Assembly (NCBI GenBank): GCA_025929585.1
Contig: JAICPY010000002.1
Span: 1-64,000 of the forward strand
Length of the DNA stretch: 64,000 nucleotides
Source: Steroidobacter sp.
GTDB lineage: Bacteria > Pseudomonadota > Gammaproteobacteria > Steroidobacterales > Steroidobacteraceae
Reading direction: 5' to 3'
The first letter of the stretch is position 1, and each line of letters opens with the position of its first letter. Shown here piece by piece: positions 44,680 to 53,633 of this stretch. A model generated the notes under the pieces. It was not told the origin of the DNA and ran no database searches. It worked only from the letters and a program-made list of their open reading frames with translations. A program made the position numbers and the translations under genes.

Positions 44680-47600
44680 TCACATTGCCGCCATCCGCAC
44701 TGCTTCGTCCACATCGACCGCGACGAGGCGTGAGACGCCCGGTTCATGCATGGTGACGCCGATGAGTTGCGAGGCGAGCTCCATCGTCGTCTTGTTGTGG
44801 GTGATGAACAGGAACTGCACTCGACTGGACATTTCCTTGACCGTATCGCAGAAGCGCCCGACGTTATTGTCATCGAGAGGCGCATCCACCTCATCGAGCA
44901 GACAGAACGGAGCCGGATTCAGCTCGAAGATCGAGAACACGAGCGCGACTGCCGTCAGCGCTTTCTCGCCGCCGGAGAGTTGGTTGATCGTACTGTTTCG
45001 CTTACCCGGTGGCCGCGCCATGATCGAGACACCGGCGCTGAGGATGTCCTCGCCCGCGAGTTCCAAGTACGCATGACCGCCCCCGAATAGACGCGGAAAA
45101 CGCTCCTTCAATCCCGCATTCACGCGATCGAAGGTATCTTGGAAACGCGAACGCGTTTCGCGATCGATCTTGCGAATCGCCGTTTCGAGTGTCTCGAGCG
45201 CATCGGTGAGATCCTTGAATTGGCGATCCAAGTATTCCTTCCGCTCGGACTGCTCTTTGAACTCGTCGATCGCAGCGAGGTTGACTTGGCCCAATCGATC
45301 GATCTTTTGCGTTAGATCGGTGAGAGTTTGTTCCCAAGCGTCGATATCCGCCTCGGCAACCATTTCCTGATAGACCGTTGCTAAGTCGAACTGCGTTGCT
45401 TTGAATTGATCGAGCAACGTTTCGCGTCGAACCTTTAATTCTTGCGCTGCCATGCGCACATCTTCCAAACGAGCACGCGCCTCCTCCACCGAGGCTTCCG
45501 CGTCAACTCGGCTCTGATCGAGCGAGCGCATTCTGCTTTCGGCACTCTCGAGTGCTTCGCGTGCGGCCGACAGTTCTTGCTCGATGCCGACGCGTTGTTG
45601 CAGTGCTGCTTCGAGCGTCGCAGAGAGTTCCTGCAACGGCGCTTCGCCCTCGGCGAGTTGTCGCGTGAGCTCCTCTTTGCGGTTCTGCATTTGCTGAAGT
45701 TGTTGTCGCAGCCGCTCGAGTCCCGCCGAGATTGACGTGAGTGCCGAGCGTTTCGATTCAACGCGGATCGCAACTTCTTGTGCGCCGTCTCGGTCCGTTT
45801 GTGCTTGCGAACGCTTGTACGAAAGATTTTGCTTGAGCTCATCACGCTGACGCTCGAGGTCGATACGTGAAGTCTCGAACTCGGCCATTTCATCCATGCC
45901 TTCCTGGAGCCGATTTCGCGCCTCGGCAATCGTGATTGCGGTCTTCTCGTGGTCGGCGTCGATCTCTTCCAACTCGGCGAGAATTCGTCGCGCCCGCTCG
46001 CTCGTCTGCTCAGCCTTGGTACGAAGCGCGCCTATCTGTGCGCTCAATTCACTGTGCGCGCGATGCAGACGATTGACCTCCGCCTGAAGCTCATCGCGCC
46101 GATGCTCTTGTGAGGTCAACTGCTCACGAGCAACCGACAGCTCGGTCTGCAGGGCATCGCGGCGCTCTTCTGCTGACGATACGGCCTCCCGCAGGTTGCG
46201 CATCTCCTTTTCCCGCTCGATCACGCCGGCGTGCACATCTTGGTCGCGACTCACGCGCAGCCAATCCCTTCCGATCCATACTCCGTCGCGAGTGATGACG
46301 GATTCGCCGTTCAACAATGCGCGGCGCTTTTCCAATGCCTCTGGCAACGTGTCGACGGCAATGATGCCCGTGAGCAATGCGGAAATAGCGGCGGGTCCTT
46401 GGACGCGCGCGAGCAAGCGTCCCGACTCGACATTTTGGGAGCTTTGGCCACCTTCGGCAAAAAAAGCCACCGATCCGGCTTCGAGCGATTCGATATTGCC
46501 GGCGATTGCATCGATCGTGTCTACCGACACGGCTTCGAGATAAGAACCCAACACTGTTTCCACAGCGCGCTCCCACCCCGCCTCGACGGTGAGCTGTTGA
46601 GCCAGACGTGGCCGCTCGCTCAATGTGTTGGCAGAGAGCCACTCCGTCACCTTGCCTTGCGCCAATCCAAGCGCCGCTTGTTGCAACGCTTGAAGCGACA
46701 TGAGCTGGCCTTGCGCAGTTTGGAGCTCATGACGTCCGCGCTCCAAAGCGCTTGCAACCTCGCGTTCGCGTTCACGCCAGTGCTGCAATTGATCTGTCAC
46801 CTCACGAAGTGCGGCGACACTGCTTTCACCTTGATTGCGAGACTCGCTCTCCTCGAGTTCCAGGCTGGAGATCCGCTCGCTCGTATCTGCGGCGTTGAGC
46901 TCACCGAGCTCGGTGCGTAGCCGATCGCGCTGACTCGCCAGTCGCGCAAGTTGATGTTCCAGTTGTTCGATACGCGCTCGCTCGACCTGGGTCTTCTCGC
47001 TTGCCGCGCGTGACTCGCGGTTGAACTCCTCCCATCCTTCCTGCCACTGCTGCATGGCTTCTTCCGCCTCGGCGAGCGCGGCAGCAGACATCCGTTCTCG
47101 CTCGCGTGCAGCGGCGAGCCCCGGCTCGAGCTCTTCGAGCTCACGCCGAAGCGTTTCAATCTGCGCTTCGTCGCGGCTCAGGTGCAGTGTGGCTTCGGCA
47201 GCCCCTGTTTCGGCTTGCTCCAGATCCTGCCGCTGACGTTGCCTGAGCTCGCGCCCGTATTGGATCGACTGCTCGGTGCGAGAGATCTCGGCACCGACTT
47301 GATAGTAGCGGCCCTGGACTGCATTCAACGCTTCGGATTTTTCGGTGAAGTCCTCACGCGCAGTCTCGATCGCCGATTCGAACGAGCGCAATTGCGCAAT
47401 CACTGCCTGCAAAGCCGTGTCTCTCTCTCGCAGAATTCCTTCTTTGGATTGCGAATCCTGCTCGATCGCGCGCAGCCGTAGCGCAATCAGTTCAGCGGAT
47501 AGTTTGCGTTCGTCCTGCTTGAGCGCCTGATACCGGCGTGCGGTCGCTGCCTGACGCTGCAAGTGTCGCAGCTGCTTCTCGACTTCTTCGCGAACATCGT

Positions 47601-48183
47601 TCAGACGCTCGAGATTTTCCTTGGTGTGCGAGATGCGATTTTCCGTTTCCCGACGCCGTTCTTTGTACTTCGATATCCCGGCCGCCTCTTCAATGAAGCC
47701 GCGCAGCTCATCGGGGCGTGCCTCGATAACGCGCGAAATCATGCCTTGCTCGATGATCGCGTAGCTGCGCGAACCCAGCCCCGTGCCCAAGAACAATTGC
47801 GTGATGTCTTTGCGGCGGCAGCGTGTGCCGTTCAAAAAGTAAGCAGAAGTGCCATCTCGGGAGACCACCCGCTTCAAAGCGACTTCGGCAAAGCCCGCGT
47901 ACTGACCTGCGAGTTGCCCATCGGAATTGTCGAACACCAGCTCGACCGAGGCCGTACCGACAGGCTTACGGGATGCAGATCCATTGAACACGACATCCGC
48001 CATGGAATCCCCGCGCAAGTGTTTGGCGGAGATCTCACCCATCACCCAGCGCACGGCGTCGATGATGTTCGATTTGCCGCAGCCGTTCGGGCCGACGACG
48101 CCGATTAGATTACTGGGAAAATTCACCGCGGTCGGATCCACAAAGGATTTGAACCCGGCCAGTTTGATTTTGCTGAGTCGCAT
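44680..48183 (-). CDS. smc: Chromosome segregation protein SMC
   Basis: Condensin ATPase of 1167 residues. Walker A is GPNGCGKS at 31-38; a long coiled coil leads to a hinge (about 510-650), back through the second coil to the ABC signature LSGGEKALTAVAL and Walker B CLLDEVDAPLDD near 1095-1115. All key residues are present. It works with ScpA and ScpB, encoded about 10 kb away in the same window. It is followed by zipA and is divergent from the DksA-like gene. Confidence 0.98.
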   Translation of the reverse strand: MRLSKIKLAGFKSFVDPTAVNFPSNLIGVVGPNGCGKSNIIDAVRWVMGEISAKHLRGDSMADVVFNGSASRKPVGTASVELVFDNSDGQLAGQYAGFAEVALKRVVSRDGTSAYFLNGTRCRRKDITQLFLGTGLGSRSYAIIEQGMISRVIEARPDELRGFIEEAAGISKYKERRRETENRISHTKENLERLNDVREEVEKQLRHLQRQAATARRYQALKQDERKLSAELIALRLRAIEQDSQSKEGILRERDTALQAVIAQLRSFESAIETAREDFTEKSEALNAVQGRYYQVGAEISRTEQSIQYGRELRQRQRQDLEQAETGAAEATLHLSRDEAQIETLRRELEELEPGLAAARERERMSAAALAEAEEAMQQWQEGWEEFNRESRAASEKTQVERARIEQLEHQLARLASQRDRLRTELGELNAADTSERISSLELEESESRNQGESSVAALREVTDQLQHWREREREVASALERGRHELQTAQGQLMSLQALQQAALGLAQGKVTEWLSANTLSERPRLAQQLTVEAGWERAVETVLGSYLEAVSVDTIDAIAGNIESLEAGSVAFFAEGGQSSQNVESGRLLARVQGPAAISALLTGIIAVDTLPEALEKRRALLNGESVITRDGVWIGRDWLRVSRDQDVHAGVIEREKEMRNLREAVSSAEERRDALQTELSVAREQLTSQEHRRDELQAEVNRLHRAHSELSAQIGALRTKAEQTSERARRILAELEEIDADHEKTAITIAEARNRLQEGMDEMAEFETSRIDLERQRDELKQNLSYKRSQAQTDRDGAQEVAIRVESKRSALTSISAGLERLRQQLQQMQNRKEELTRQLAEGEAPLQELSATLEAALQQRVGIEQELSAAREALESAESRMRSLDQSRVDAEASVEEARARLEDVRMAAQELKVRRETLLDQFKATQFDLATVYQEMVAEADIDAWEQTLTDLTQKIDRLGQVNLAAIDEFKEQSERKEYLDRQFKDLTDALETLETAIRKIDRETRSRFQDTFDRVNAGLKERFPRLFGGGHAYLELAGEDILSAGVSIMARPPGKRNSTINQLSGGEKALTAVALVFSIFELNPAPFCLLDEVDAPLDDNNVGRFCDTVKEMSSRVQFLFITHNKTTMELASQLIGVTMHEPGVSRLVAVDVDEAVRMAAM

Positions 48184-48507
48184 CGCGCTCCTGAACGCCG
48201 AAAGGCGGCACGCTGAAAGTCATATTAGAAGTCTCCCGCGCGCTGGAACAGACGCTCTTGCGCCACGGGTACCGGATCCTCCGAGCTCGCGCTCATTGGA
48301 TCTGCCGGTCGAATGTGCGCGGTAGTGTATGTGATCACTACCGCTCTGACACGAGTGTATTGGCTCAAAACACCAGGCTTTCGGGATCCGCAAAAAGCTG
48401 TTGCAACACTGGCTGTACGAGGGGGGCTGCGTCTGTATAATCGCGCCCCTCGTGTGGTTATGACCTGCCCGGAAGCCGCGAGTCGGCAGGGCGCGGAGGC
48501 TCTCTCG
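48184..48507. promoter_or_regulatory. smc / dksA divergent region with two dyads and a -10 box
   Basis: 324 bp without a gene. A perfect 9-bp inverted repeat GCGGTAGTG / CACTACCGC (48319-48327 and 48336-48344, 8-bp spacer) is operator-like. A consensus -10 TATAAT (48436-48441) for the plus-strand gene is framed by an 8-bp inverted repeat ACGAGGGG (48417-48424) / CCCCTCGT (48446-48453). No good -35 is seen, which may mean activator dependence. The predicted leader is about 60 nt. Confidence 0.6.
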
Positions 48508-49323
48508 ATGGCCGCAAAGAAACCGTCTGCCAAGGCGACGAAGGCCAAGAAGTCTGTTGTCAAGAAAGCGGAACCTGCCAAGAAAGCAGCTCCCGCCAAG
48601 AAGCCGGCTGCCCGCAGCAAACCTGCGGCGTCGACTCGAGCGCCGGTCAAAGCCGCTGCCAAGCCGACAGCGAAGAGCGCACCGGTCGCAAAGCACACGA
48701 AGTCCGTGGCCGCGAGTGAACAGCCCGCAAAGGCCACGCCCAAACCTACACCCAAGCCGACGCCCCCGGCGCCGGCCAAAGCGATTATCGCCGCCAAACC
48801 CGTAATGCCGATCTCCCTAGACTCAGACAGCGGCAATGGAAACGATGCCGACGACGCCGACAGCCCCGATGCCTTGAGCAGCAACCTTCTCGCCGGTCCA
48901 CGGAATGTAAAACCCTACATTCCGCGACGTGGCGAGCAGTACATGAACAAGGAGCAGCTCGACCACTTTCGGCAAATCCTCAACAACTGGAAACGCGATC
49001 TGATGCAAGAGGTCGATCGCACCGTGCTGCACATGAAAGATGAAGCAGCGAACTTCCCGGATCCCAACGATCGCGCCACTCAGGAGTCCGAGTTCAGCCT
49101 CGAGCTTCGCACCCGCGATCGTGAACGCAAGTTGATCCGTAAGATCGAGGAAGCGCTGAAGCGCATCGATGATGGCAGCTACGGCTACTGCATCGAAACG
49201 GGCGAGGAAATCGGTATCAAGCGCCTCGAGGCGCGGCCCGTCGCTACGCTGTGCGTGGAAGCTCAAGAACGCCGTGAACGTCGCGAAAAGCAGTACGGCG
49301 ATCGCGACGATCGCTATCGCTGA
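48508..49323 (+). CDS. dksA: DksA-family RNA polymerase-binding protein with histone-H1-like N-terminal tail and incomplete zinc site
   Basis: 271 residues. Residues 1-100 are Lys/Ala/Pro-rich (for example MAAKKPSAKATKAKK), like a histone H1 tail; about 140-271 is DksA. The coiled-coil tip acids Asp185 and Asp188 (DPNDRA), which act in the secondary channel, are kept. The zinc finger is reduced: Cys228 and Cys249 remain, but the partners are Thr231 and Ala252, so CxxC...CxxC has become CxxT...CxxA, as in zinc-independent DksA2 and alphaproteobacterial forms. The ATG at 48508 is used; a longer frame upstream would span the promoter. It precedes gluQRS, the standard order, so it is probably the main stringent-response cofactor with ppGpp. 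Confidence 0.9.
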   Translation: MAAKKPSAKATKAKKSVVKKAEPAKKAAPAKKPAARSKPAASTRAPVKAAAKPTAKSAPVAKHTKSVAASEQPAKATPKPTPKPTPPAPAKAIIAAKPVMPISLDSDSGNGNDADDADSPDALSSNLLAGPRNVKPYIPRRGEQYMNKEQLDHFRQILNNWKRDLMQEVDRTVLHMKDEAANFPDPNDRATQESEFSLELRTRDRERKLIRKIEEALKRIDDGSYGYCIETGEEIGIKRLEARPVATLCVEAQERRERREKQYGDRDDRYR

Positions 49324-49328
49324 GCCAG

Positions 49329-49348
49329 CCGAGGACTGAAATCCTCGG
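49329..49348 (+). terminator. Hairpin after dksA
   Basis: CCGAGGA-CTGAAA-TCCTCGG, a 7-bp stem starting 5 nt after the dksA stop. There is no U tract, so it may attenuate or stabilise rather than terminate before gluQRS. Confidence 0.5.
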
Positions 49349-49407
49349 TACGGCGAGTTCCCGCGGCGTCTTTTGATCGCAAGCCGCATCCTCGAGGGGC
49401 GATATCC

Positions 49408-50313
49408 GTGATCTATCGCGGCCGTTTCGCCCCCTCCCCAACTGGGCCGCTGCACTTTGGTTCGCTCGTCACCGCCGTCGCCAGCTACCTCGAAGCGCGC
49501 GCCGCGGGCGGCCAGTGGCTCGTACGGGTTGAGGATTTGGATACACCGCGCGTGGTACCCGGAAGCGCGGATCAGATCCTGAGCACGCTCGAGGACTTTG
49601 GCTTTGAATGGGCCGGTCCCGTGCTTTATCAAAGCACGCGCAATGCCGCGTACGAATCGGCGATCGCTCGGCTCTTATCCTCGGGCCAGGCGTTTCCTTG
49701 CTCCTGCTCCCGAAGCGAAATAGAAGCCGCGCAGTCACACGTCCGATTACCTGGCGAAGATGCTCATTATCCTGGCTGGTGCCGCAATGGAGTGCGCGAA
49801 CCAAATCGAGCACTCGCCATCCGCTTCCGCGTAGAAGAAGAAGCCGTCGAATTCGAAGATCGAATCCAAGGCCAGGTCTCGATTGATCTAACAACGGAAG
49901 GTGGCGACTTCGTGATTCGACGTCGCGACGGACTGATTGCCTACCAACTTGCCGTCGTCGTAGACGACCATGATCAAGGGATCTCGCACGTCGTACGAGG
50001 TGTCGACTTACTTAACAGCACGCCCCGCCAACTCGTCTTACAGCGCGCACTCGGCTTTGAACACCTCGAATACGCACATGTGCCGCTAGTCATCGACAGG
50101 AATAAGATGAAACTATCCAAATCCGCCGGTGCGGGGGCGTTGGACCTGCAACGTCCAACCCATGATCTCTGGCGGGCATTACGATTCCTGCGGCAATCGC
50201 CGCCACTTGAACTGCGTCTAAGTGGCCTTTCTACACTTTGGGAATGGGCCATTCAGAACTGGCAAGTGCACTCGCTGCGTGGGCTAAGGGAGGCCTGCGA
50301 AGAAATGCTCTGA
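49408..50313 (+). CDS. gluQRS: Glutamyl-Q tRNA(Asp) synthetase
   Basis: 301-residue truncated glutamyl-tRNA synthetase paralogue that attaches glutamate to queuosine in tRNA-Asp. A GTG start yields YRGRFAPSPTGPLHFGSLVT, the family N terminus with the HIGH-like HFGSL; a zinc-binding block CSCSRSEIE...YPGWCR follows, then a KMSKS-like MKLSKSAGA. No anticodon-binding domain is present, as expected. The gene follows dksA, its conserved partner. Confidence 0.95.
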   Translation: MIYRGRFAPSPTGPLHFGSLVTAVASYLEARAAGGQWLVRVEDLDTPRVVPGSADQILSTLEDFGFEWAGPVLYQSTRNAAYESAIARLLSSGQAFPCSCSRSEIEAAQSHVRLPGEDAHYPGWCRNGVREPNRALAIRFRVEEEAVEFEDRIQGQVSIDLTTEGGDFVIRRRDGLIAYQLAVVVDDHDQGISHVVRGVDLLNSTPRQLVLQRALGFEHLEYAHVPLVIDRNKMKLSKSAGAGALDLQRPTHDLWRALRFLRQSPPLELRLSGLSTLWEWAIQNWQVHSLRGLREACEEML

Positions 50314-50397
50314 TTTGCATCCGAGCAGGGGGTCAATATTATGAACGGGCTTGAAACACGATCGGTTCTTCGCTCCGGCTTGTCTCGAGGAGCTTCC

Positions 50398-50922
50398 ATG
50401 AACGAGTCGAGAGTCATCAAGAAGTATCCAAACAGGCGTCTGTATGACACTGTCGAAAGTCGCTACATCACGCTGGCCGACATTCGTCGCTTAGTGATGG
50501 ACAAGATCGACTTCGTGGTCATCGATAAGAAGACGCAAGAGGACATCACGCGCTCGATTTTGCTTCAGGTCATTGCGGAGCAAGAGCATGTGGGCGAGCC
50601 GCTGATGAGCCAGGATTTTCTGTCTCAGGTGATCCGCTCCTATGGTGGAGCGATGCAGAGTTTCGTCGGCAGCTATCTCGAACAAAGCTTGAAGTTGCTG
50701 GCGACTCAGCAGCCACAAATGCGCGATCATATGCGCGGCGTGATGGGCGAGGATGCCTATGACACGATCGCAACGATGACTCAACGCAATCTAGAACGCT
50801 GGAGATCTGCGCAAGATGAGATCTTCAAAGCGATGAGCGGAAATACGACCGCGTCCGCCGGAACACGCTCGAGAGAACGCGACGGCGACGGCGGCGAGGA
50901 GCCGCGAGAAAACCAACTCTAG
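50398..50922 (+). CDS. phaR: Polyhydroxyalkanoate synthesis repressor PhaR-like
   Basis: 174 residues with the PHB/PHA accumulation regulator DNA-binding domain at the N terminus: VIKKYPNRRLYDTVESRYIT and LADIRRLVMDKIDFVVIDKK, followed by QEDITRSILLQVIAEQE. The C-terminal tail is charged and short. The ATG at 50398 is chosen for its AGGAG box. PhaR proteins sense PHA granules and repress phasin genes; no pha synthesis genes are in the window. A GC-rich hairpin follows. Confidence 0.9.
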   Translation: MNESRVIKKYPNRRLYDTVESRYITLADIRRLVMDKIDFVVIDKKTQEDITRSILLQVIAEQEHVGEPLMSQDFLSQVIRSYGGAMQSFVGSYLEQSLKLLATQQPQMRDHMRGVMGEDAYDTIATMTQRNLERWRSAQDEIFKAMSGNTTASAGTRSRERDGDGGEEPRENQL

Positions 50923-50934
50923 TAAGTCCACCAT

Positions 50935-50954
50935 CCTCCCCCACACGGGGGAGG
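50935..50954. terminator. Bidirectional hairpin between phaR and pnp
   Basis: CCTCCCCC-ACAC-GGGGGAGG, a perfect 8-bp stem with a 4-nt loop between the convergent genes. No U tract follows on either strand. Confidence 0.6.
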
Positions 50955-50976
50955 AGATGAGCCAACTCAGCAGCGA

Positions 50977-53061
50977 CTATGCTGCGTCGACGTTGCGCAT
51001 GCTCAGGCGGATGCGACCCTGGCGATCCACTTCGAGCACTTTCACCCGAATGACATCGCCTTCCTTGAGCTTGTCGCTGACGCGCTCGACGCGCTCGTCT
51101 GAAATCTGCGAGATGTGCACCAAGCCGTCCTTGCCAGGCAGGATGGTTACGAAGGCGCCAAAATCCATCAGGCGCGCAACGCGGCCTTCATAAATCTGGC
51201 CGACTTCCACTTCCGCTGTGATCAACTCGATGCGTCGCTGAGCTTCGCGGCCCGACACGCCATCGACGGACGCAATCTTCACCGTACCGTCGTTCTCGAT
51301 GTCGATGGTCGTTCCCGTCTCCTCGGTGATGGCACGAATCACTGCGCCACCTTTGCCGATGACTTCGCGGATCTTCTCCGGATCGATCTTCAGGGTGATG
51401 ATCGAAGGCGCCCATTCCGACATCTTTGCGCGCGAAGCCGGCAGGACCTTGTCCATCTCATCGAGAATATGCAGACGACCCGCTTGAGCCTGCTCGAGCG
51501 CGACCTTCATGATCTCTTTGGTGATGCCATTGATCTTGATGTCCATCTGCAGCGCTGTGACGCCAGTGCGCGTTCCCGCCACTTTGAAATCCATGTCGCC
51601 CAGATGATCTTCGTCGCCGAGGATATCGGTTAGCACCTGGAAGCGATCACCTTCTTTGACGAGACCCATTGCCACGCCAGCAACCGCCGCTTTGATCGGC
51701 ACACCTGCATCCATCAACGACAAGCTCGTGCCGCAGACGCTGGCCATCGAGCTCGACCCATTGGACTCGAAAATTTCAGATACGACGCGGATGACATACG
51801 GGAACGTCGTCATATCAGGCATCACGGCGGAAATACCGCGGCGTGCAAGATTGCCATGACCGATTTCGCGGCGCTTCGGTGAACCCATCATTCCCGTTTC
51901 GCCAACGCTGAATGGCGGGAAGTTGTAGTGGAGCATGAACGGCTCTTTACGCTCTCCGCCGAGCGCATCGATGATCTGCGCATCGCGACCTGTTCCGAGC
52001 GTCGTCACGACCAAAGCCTGAGTTTCACCGCGCGTGAACAGAGCGGAGCCGTGCGTTCGCGGCAGCACACCGGTGCGGATCGAGATCGGCCGAACTGTTT
52101 TCATGTCGCGGCCATCGATACGCGGATCGCCGGCTAGGATGCGGCGGCGGACAATCCGATATTCGAGGTTGCCGAACTCCTTCTCGACATCATCGGCAAC
52201 GAAAGCCGCGCCTTCCGCGGCTAGAGCTGCAACTGCAGCTTCTTTGATTTCTTGGATGCGTTTGCGCCGCGCTTGCTTCTCAGTGATCTTGTACGCATCG
52301 GCAAGTGCTGCCTCCGCCTGAGCGGCGAGCGCGGACTCGAGCGACGCGTTGGTCGCGGCAGGTTGCCAATTCCACGAGGGCTTGCCAGCTTCTGCCTTGA
52401 GCTCGTTGATAACGCGAATCGCGGCCTGCATCTGCTCGTGACCGAAGACCACTGCGCCGAGCATCACGTCTTCCGACAACGCCTTGGCTTCGGACTCGAC
52501 CATCAACACGGCTTCTGCCGTGCCGGCCACGACCAGGTCCAACTGCGATTCTTTGAGCTGCGGGTTCGTCGGGTTCAAGATGTATTGGCCATCTTTGTAG
52601 CCGACTTTCGCTGCGGCGATCGGACCCTGAAACGGTACACCCGAGAGTGCGAGCGCCGCCGAAGCACCGAGCATGGCGGGGATGTCGGGATCGACTTCAG
52701 GATTCAATGACACCACGGTCGCCACGACCTGCACTTCGTTGAAAAAACCTTCCGGAAACAGCGGCCGAATCGGTCGGTCGATCAAACGAGACGTCAGCGT
52801 CTCCTTTTCGGAAGGACGGCCTTCGCGTTTGAAGAAACCGCCCGGGATGCGGCCAGCGGCGTAGGTCTTTTCGACGTAATTCACTGTGAGCGGAAAGAAG
52901 TCCTTGTTCGGATCAGCTTCCTTGCGGGCAACAGCCGTCACGAGGACGACAGTCTCTCCCATGGTGACGAGGACCGAACCATCCGCCTGTCTTGCAAGCT
53001 CGCCGGTCTCCAGGGTGACTTGATGCTGCCCATAGGCGAACGTTTTCTTGATTGCACTCAC
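50977..53061 (-). CDS. pnp: Polynucleotide phosphorylase
   Basis: 3'-5' phosphorolytic exoribonuclease of 694 residues. Two RNase PH domains flank an all-alpha linker, followed by a KH domain ([20 protein letters not shown], GxxG loop) and an S1 domain at the C terminus ([24 protein letters not shown]). The start is a GTG at 53061, giving the family N terminus [20 protein letters not shown]; a longer TTG frame is less likely. It ends the rimP-to-pnp transcription unit and is preceded by hairpins after rpsO. Confidence 0.97.
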   Translation of the reverse strand: MSAIKKTFAYGQHQVTLETGELARQADGSVLVTMGETVVLVTAVARKEADPNKDFFPLTVNYVEKTYAAGRIPGGFFKREGRPSEKETLTSRLIDRPIRPLFPEGFFNEVQVVATVVSLNPEVDPDIPAMLGASAALALSGVPFQGPIAAAKVGYKDGQYILNPTNPQLKESQLDLVVAGTAEAVLMVESEAKALSEDVMLGAVVFGHEQMQAAIRVINELKAEAGKPSWNWQPAATNASLESALAAQAEAALADAYKITEKQARRKRIQEIKEAAVAALAAEGAAFVADDVEKEFGNLEYRIVRRRILAGDPRIDGRDMKTVRPISIRTGVLPRTHGSALFTRGETQALVVTTLGTGRDAQIIDALGGERKEPFMLHYNFPPFSVGETGMMGSPKRREIGHGNLARRGISAVMPDMTTFPYVIRVVSEIFESNGSSSMASVCGTSLSLMDAGVPIKAAVAGVAMGLVKEGDRFQVLTDILGDEDHLGDMDFKVAGTRTGVTALQMDIKINGITKEIMKVALEQAQAGRLHILDEMDKVLPASRAKMSEWAPSIITLKIDPEKIREVIGKGGAVIRAITEETGTTIDIENDGTVKIASVDGVSGREAQRRIELITAEVEVGQIYEGRVARLMDFGAFVTILPGKDGLVHISQISDERVERVSDKLKEGDVIRVKVLEVDRQGRIRLSMRNVDAA

Positions 53062-53232
53062 GATACTTTTCCTAGGCCGACGGTACCGCGCCGGCAATTA
53101 CGACTGCTGATGAAAAACGAAAGCCGCCTCGGCCTCTCGATACGACCGTGCGATGCAGATTCTTGAGCAGAACCATCACGACGGGATCGAAAGTTGCCGG
53201 GCGGCTGAAAATGGCGAGAGAGTGATAACTGA

Positions 53233-53265
53233 CCGGTACGAGACCGGCGGCGCGACTAGCGCCGC
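53233..53265 (-). promoter_or_regulatory. Two adjacent hairpins at the rpsO 3' end, one enclosing the stop codon
   Basis: GCGGCGC-GACTA-GCGCCGC (53247-53265) is a perfect 7-bp stem whose 5-nt loop contains the rpsO TAG stop (minus strand). Directly downstream CCGGT-ACGAG-ACCGG (53233-53247) forms a second 5-bp stem. The rpsO-pnp gap in E. coli carries a terminator and RNase III/E sites; these may serve the same role. Confidence 0.55.
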
Positions 53266-53525
53266 AAACCCAAGCGAGAAACGACTTCTTGATAACGCTC
53301 AGGTGCAGTGTCTTTCAGGTAGTCGAGCAATTTGCGGCGCTGATTGACCATCTTGAGCAGACCGCGTCGCGATGCGTGATCGCGCTTATGCGTCGTGAAG
53401 TGTTCGCCCAGCTCGTTGATACGAGCACTCAGTAATGCGATCTGCACTTCCGGCGAACCGGTATCGTTACTGCCGCGTCGATACTGCTCGACGATCCCGC
53501 CTTTCTGCTCTGTCGACAATGACAT
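53256..53525 (-). CDS. rpsO: 30S ribosomal protein S15
   Basis: 89 residues, the exact bacterial S15 length, an early-binding 16S rRNA protein. From ATG 53525 it begins [18 protein letters not shown]; further motifs are [17 protein letters not shown] and [22 protein letters not shown] longer upstream frame is rejected. It lies between truB and pnp as in other gammaproteobacteria. Confidence 0.98.
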   Translation of the reverse strand: MSLSTEQKGGIVEQYRRGSNDTGSPEVQIALLSARINELGEHFTTHKRDHASRRGLLKMVNQRRKLLDYLKDTAPERYQEVVSRLGLRR

Positions 53526-53633
53526 CTTGCCCAATCCTCGATATGACTTCCTGCGGAAGTCGGTCAATAGTGGCCGTTTAAGGAGGCGCGCATTGTACTC
53601 GCGCAGCCAATAATCTCAAGTAAAACCGAGGGA

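Noticed and set aside
46124-46642. Arg-rich minus-strand frame inside smc
   Set aside because: Alternative frame of smc; composition reflects a shifted reading of a coiled-coil coding region.
48313-48507. N-terminal extension of the DksA-like protein by 65 codons
   Set aside because: It would cover a 9-bp dyad and a consensus TATAAT box; the ATG at 48508 begins the typical MAAKK tail.
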